Positions 29,959-32,337 of a stretch of DNA of 32,337 nucleotides are shown here, in pieces (within the stretch, counting starts at the first letter, position 1; each line of letters begins with the position of its first letter). Below the pieces are notes generated by a model. It was given only the letters and a program-made list of their open reading frames with translations. It was not told the DNA's origin and did not search any database. The position numbers and the translations under genes were made by a program. The stretch lies in NCBI GenBank assembly GCA_015068055.1, contig SVLG01000016.1:1-32337 (forward strand), written 5' to 3'. Origin of the DNA: Oscillospiraceae bacterium (GTDB lineage Bacteria; Bacillota_A; Clostridia; Oscillospirales; Oscillospiraceae).

Positions 29959-29989
29959 AAACCCTGTAACCATTGAAGTTACAGGGTTT
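29959..29989. terminator. Terminator carried by the element at the tRNA 3' end
   Basis: A 12-bp stem AAACCCTGTAAC/GTTACAGGGTTT with a 7-nt loop abuts attR. It ends the integrase transcript and, in minus-strand direction, replaces the tRNA terminator displaced to 19707-19738. Confidence 0.85.
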
Positions 29990-29990
29990 C

Positions 29991-30017
29991 TTCTTGGCGG
30001 AGAAGCCGGGATTTGAA
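29991..30017. repeat. attR: 27-bp direct repeat within tRNA-Ser(GCU)
   Basis: Identical to attL at 19737-19763. It contains the encoded CCA, discriminator, acceptor 3' strand and part of the T arm of tRNA-Ser(GCU), so the element restores an intact tRNA on insertion. Confidence 0.93.
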
Positions 30018-30086
30018 CCCGGGCTCGGCTCATCACCGACTACTCCCTTAGCAGGGGAGCCCCTTCGGCCACTTGGGTACTTCTCC
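29995..30086 (-). tRNA. tRNA-Ser(GCU), integration target
   Basis: A class II tRNA on the minus strand: acceptor GGAGAAG/CTTCTCC, anticodon stem CTCCC/GGGAG with loop CTGCTAA giving anticodon GCU, a long variable arm, T arm GGGTTCAAATCCC, and encoded CCA. Its 3' portion (29995-30017) derives from the inserted element but the sequence is intact. Confidence 0.96.
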
Positions 30087-30099
30087 AAACCGCCTGAGT

Positions 30100-30129
30100 A
30101 TAATAGCACACTCAGGCTGTGCTTGTCAA
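30100..30129 (-). promoter_or_regulatory. Promoter of tRNA-Ser(GCU)
   Basis: Perfect TTGACA (30124-30129), an 18-nt spacer and TATTAT (30100-30105) on the minus strand. An 8-bp inverted repeat (GCCTGAGT 30092-30099, ACTCAGGC 30110-30117) brackets the -10 box and could double as a weak terminator for the upstream tmk transcript. Confidence 0.7.
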
Positions 30130-30139
30130 TCTATTTCTC

Positions 30140-30769
30140 TCACTTTTCCCCGGAAAAAAGCGCTTCCACCGCAGAAAACACGTCCGCGGCCACTTCTTCC
30201 ACGCCTCTCGCGGCATCCACCACCACAATATTGTCCCGCTCCTTCAGTTCCTCAAAGGTCTCAAAGTAGCGGCTGCGGATTTTTTTCAGAGCATCACGGT
30301 TTTCGTAAATCTCCCGGAAGGCCCGGTCGCCCTCCATACGCTCACAGCAGCGCTCATAGTCCACGTCCAGAAAGATGCAAAGATCGGGCTTACGGATCTC
30401 CGGGCAGTTGAGGTTCATATCCCGCACCCAGTCCGGGTCGGTGACGCTGCCCTGATAGGCGAGAGACGAATAATAGTAGCGGTCACAGATCACATCCCGG
30501 CCGTCATGCAGCATCTTCTCAATGCCCCAGACGGGGTTTGTATTATGGGCCACGCGGTCAGCGGCAAAGAGGGCCGCAATCTCCGCGCCGGTACGGGGCG
30601 TGAAGGCACAGAGGGCATCGCGCACCAGACCGCCGGTGGCGCTGGCGGTGGGTTCGGCGGTGACAGCCACCTTATGCCCCAGCTTCACGAGCCGTTCTTC
30701 CAGAAGCCGGATCTGGGTGGACTTGCCGCTGCCGTCCAGCCCCTCAAACACGATAAACTTAGCCTGCAT
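30140..30769 (-). CDS. tmk: Thymidylate kinase
   Basis: Tmk phosphorylates dTMP to dTDP. The 209-residue protein has the P-loop FEGLDGSGKSTQ at residues 8-19, the DRYYYSSLAYQG motif (DR[YH] dTMP site) near residue 96, and LCIFLDVDYERC after it. Length is typical. AAAGGA lies about 10 nt upstream of ATG 30769, and it is divergent from the FHA-FtsW gene. Unrelated to the element. Confidence 0.95.
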   Translation of the reverse strand: MQAKFIVFEGLDGSGKSTQIRLLEERLVKLGHKVAVTAEPTASATGGLVRDALCAFTPRTGAEIAALFAADRVAHNTNPVWGIEKMLHDGRDVICDRYYYSSLAYQGSVTDPDWVRDMNLNCPEIRKPDLCIFLDVDYERCCERMEGDRAFREIYENRDALKKIRSRYFETFEELKERDNIVVVDAARGVEEVAADVFSAVEALFSGEK

Positions 30770-30795
30770 CCTCTCGCCATCCTTTCTTTTATTTT

Positions 30796-30824
30796 ATTAT
30801 AAAGCCTTGCGGGCCGATTGTAAA
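30796..30824 (-). promoter_or_regulatory. tmk promoter
   Basis: TTTACA (30819-30824), a 17-nt spacer and perfect TATAAT (30796-30801) on the minus strand. Its -35 box overlaps that of the divergent promoter at 30818-30847, so the two probably compete. Confidence 0.72.
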
Positions 30825-30847
30825 GAGACTCTCTTTTGTGCTATAAT
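30818..30847 (+). promoter_or_regulatory. Promoter of the FHA-FtsW gene
   Basis: TTGTAA (30818-30823), an 18-nt spacer and perfect TATAAT (30842-30847), about 40 nt before ATG 30886. Confidence 0.7.
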
Positions 30848-30885
30848 ATAGTTTGGATTATCAGCCTGAGGAAAGGAGGGCGCAT

Positions 30886-32337
30886 ATGGACATCTACGCT
30901 CCGCTGATCATGCAGACGGCGGGCTATCTCACGGCGGCGCTGGCCGTGTGGATACTGCTCCGCTGCGCCGTATCCATGCTTCAGGAGAAATATGAGCCGG
31001 AGGTATGGGCCTATCTTGAAATGCCCGACGGCTCCTCCCGCCCCATCAACAACTGGGAGTGCATTCTCGGCCGCAGCCGCTCTTCCGATGTAAAACTGAA
31101 AGAACGGGGTGTGGGCCGCAGCCATGCCGCGCTGCAGCGCAGCGCCGCCGGACGCTGGCTGATCTATGACCTCCACAGCCGCCGCAGCGGCGGTACCTAT
31201 GTAAATGGCGAGCGCGTCTCCGGCAGCGCCCGCATCAAAGACGGCGACACGCTGCGTCTGGGCGATGCGGAGCTGCAGTTCATCGTCCTCTCCTCGGCCC
31301 AGCGCAAAACCCTGCAGCGCAGGCGCAGGGAACCGGGCCGGCGCGTATGCCCCGGCGTCACCCTTATCCTGCTCACACTTTTCCAGCTTCTGCTCGCTGC
31401 CCAGCACGCCATTACCGCCCCGGCGGAGCACGCCCCCTCGGTGGCACTGGCCTTCGGCACGGTAATAGCGCTGGAGTGGTTCTGTCTTCTCAGCGTCCGG
31501 GCCTTCGCTCTCAAAGGCTTTGAGCCGGAGACGCTGGCCTTCTTCCTTTCCAGCGTGGGGCTTTCCGTTGCCGCCTCCTCCGCCCCGGAGGAAATGCTCA
31601 AGTCCGTCCTTCTGCTGGTGCTGGGCGTGGGGGTGTTCGCTCTTTTGGGCTGGTGGCTTCGTGATCTCAGGCGGGTGCGGCTTCTGCGCTGGCCCATGGC
31701 CTTTGCTGCGGCAGTTTTTCTCTGTGTGAACCTCGCCCTCAGCGAGGAGATCTTCGGCGCGAAAAACTGGCTGAGCATCGGCGGCGTAATGCTGCAGCCC
31801 TCGGAACTTGTCAAGGTAGCCTATGTTTATGTGGGTGCCGCCACCATTGACCGACTTTTCCGACGGCGAAACCTCATCCTTTTCATCGGTTTTTCCGCTT
31901 TTATCGTCTGTGCACTGGCCCTGATGGGCGACTTTGGCACGGCGTTGGTGTTCTTCACCTGTTTTCTGGTGATCTCCTATATGCGCTCGGGCAGCTTCGC
32001 CACGGTACTGCTGGCAGTCAGCGGCGCGGGCCTTGCAGGCATGCTGGTGCTGACGGTGAAACCCTATGTGGCACGGCGCTTTGCCAGTTGGGGCCATGTG
32101 TGGGAAGACCCTCTGGGTGCCGGTTACCAGCAGGTAAGGGCCATGAGCGCCACAGCCTCCGGCGGTCTTTTCGGTCAGGGGGCCGGCAACGGCTGGCTTC
32201 GGGACGTGGCCGCCGCAGACACCGACCTTGTCTTCGGCATGGTCAGCGAAGAACTGGGCCTCATTGTGGCCTTTGGCTGCATCGCCGCCATTCTCCTCCT
32301 GTCCCTCTTTGCCGTGCGCAACGCCGAGGCCGGCCGC
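30886..32337 (+). CDS. FHA domain fused to an FtsW/RodA (SEDS) glycosyltransferase, 3' partial
   Basis: The 484 codons present are open to the window edge. After one N-terminal membrane helix comes a cytoplasmic FHA domain (WECILGRSRSSDVKL, GRSHAALQRSA, GGTYVNGERVS, IKDGDTLRLGDAELQF), which would bind phosphothreonine. Then come multiple SEDS helices with family blocks AKNWLSIGGVMLQPSELVK, MGDFGTALVFF, DPLGAGYQQVRAMSATASGG and TDLVFGMVSEELG. SEDS proteins polymerise lipid II glycan with a partner PBP; the fusion implies control by a Ser/Thr kinase such as PrkC/PknB (inference). The start has GAAAGGAGG at 8 nt. A transpeptidase gene probably follows outside the window. Confidence 0.9.
   Translation, partial: MDIYAPLIMQTAGYLTAALAVWILLRCAVSMLQEKYEPEVWAYLEMPDGSSRPINNWECILGRSRSSDVKLKERGVGRSHAALQRSAAGRWLIYDLHSRRSGGTYVNGERVSGSARIKDGDTLRLGDAELQFIVLSSAQRKTLQRRRREPGRRVCPGVTLILLTLFQLLLAAQHAITAPAEHAPSVALAFGTVIALEWFCLLSVRAFALKGFEPETLAFFLSSVGLSVAASSAPEEMLKSVLLLVLGVGVFALLGWWLRDLRRVRLLRWPMAFAAAVFLCVNLALSEEIFGAKNWLSIGGVMLQPSELVKVAYVYVGAATIDRLFRRRNLILFIGFSAFIVCALALMGDFGTALVFFTCFLVISYMRSGSFATVLLAVSGAGLAGMLVLTVKPYVARRFASWGHVWEDPLGAGYQQVRAMSATASGGLFGQGAGNGWLRDVAAADTDLVFGMVSEELGLIVAFGCIAAILLLSLFAVRNAEAGR

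Larger units (their letters stand above)
19737..30017. mobile_element. Phage-satellite-like integrative element inserted in tRNA-Ser(GCU)
   Basis: The element is about 10.3 kb, bounded by the 27-bp repeats, with a tyrosine integrase next to attR. A divergent regulatory switch separates repressor plus integrase (plus strand) from Cro-like, excisionase-like, initiator and helicase genes (minus strand), the order known from SaPI/PICI satellites. Small phage-early-type genes follow, then cargo (abiF-type gene with upstream RNA, DUF2442) and a left-end operon. No portal, capsid, tail, terminase, lysis, relaxase or conjugation gene was recognised. Alternatives are a heavily deleted prophage or a non-mobilisable replicating island. 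Codon and base usage are more AT-rich than the flanks, most clearly around 21.6-22.9 kb. Confidence 0.85.

Noticed and set aside
19764..29990. Search for terminase, capsid, portal, relaxase or a CRISPR array in the island
   Set aside because: No protein showed the relevant motifs and no regularly spaced repeat array was seen; the 10-bp units at 27157-27236 have no spacers and are better read as iterons.
31078..31089. 12-base match to the Illumina adapter inside the FHA domain
   Set aside because: It encodes part of the conserved FHA loop GRSRSSDV in frame and sits in continuous sequence, so it is chance; the 14-base match at the contig edge is different in nature.

Overview
The window looks like part of a metagenomic or draft contig from a high-GC member of the Clostridia, most likely an Oscillospiraceae-type gut anaerobe (inference). 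The support is Firmicute-style Shine-Dalgarno sites and TTGACA/TATAAT promoters, a pyrB-pyrI-pyrC-pyrF-pyrK-pyrD-pyrE operon with a zinc PyrI subunit and a PyrK electron-transfer subunit, and a fused FHA-FtsW protein. Both ends are open. The first 14 bases are the 3' end of the Illumina adapter and are not genomic.

Region 1 (15-2885): the C-terminal part of an exported phosphodiester glycosidase, an RluA-type pseudouridine synthase and the tRNA-modifying enzyme GluQ-RS. Region 2 (2913-11918, minus strand): a surface-polysaccharide operon reading from two GT2 glycosyltransferases through a Wzx-like flippase and a GT-C membrane glycosyltransferase to rfbF-rfbG-rfbH, which make CDP-3,6-dideoxyhexose precursors. 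A small membrane exporter and a nitroreductase follow. Region 3 (12032-13543): tRNA-Ser(UGA) with a truncated copy of its 3' end nearby, and an M29 aminopeptidase. Region 4 (13585-19653, minus strand): the complete de novo UMP operon. It has a textbook promoter, a 22-residue leader peptide and an intrinsic terminator that overlaps the leader stop codon, suggesting pyrimidine-sensitive attenuation.

Region 5 (19737-30017): a 10.3-kb integrative element inserted in the 3' end of tRNA-Ser(GCU) and bounded by a perfect 27-bp direct repeat. Its layout is that of a phage satellite (SaPI/PICI-like): repressor plus integrase on one side of a divergent switch; on the other a Cro-like protein, excisionase-like protein, replication initiator, DnaB-like helicase and small phage-type proteins. 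A probable iteron origin lies inside the initiator gene. No capsid, tail, terminase or conjugation gene was recognised. The cargo is an AbiF-type (Abi_2, HEPN) gene preceded by its own promoter, a compact structured RNA and a terminator, and followed by a coupled DUF2442 gene. This resembles an RNA-antitoxin/toxin or anti-phage module. The left arm has a ribbon-helix-helix regulator with a three-copy operator, a four-gene operon of unknown function and a second promoter-to-terminator small-RNA cassette.

Region 6 (29995-32337): the reconstituted tRNA-Ser(GCU), thymidylate kinase, and an FHA-FtsW/RodA fusion that runs off the window.
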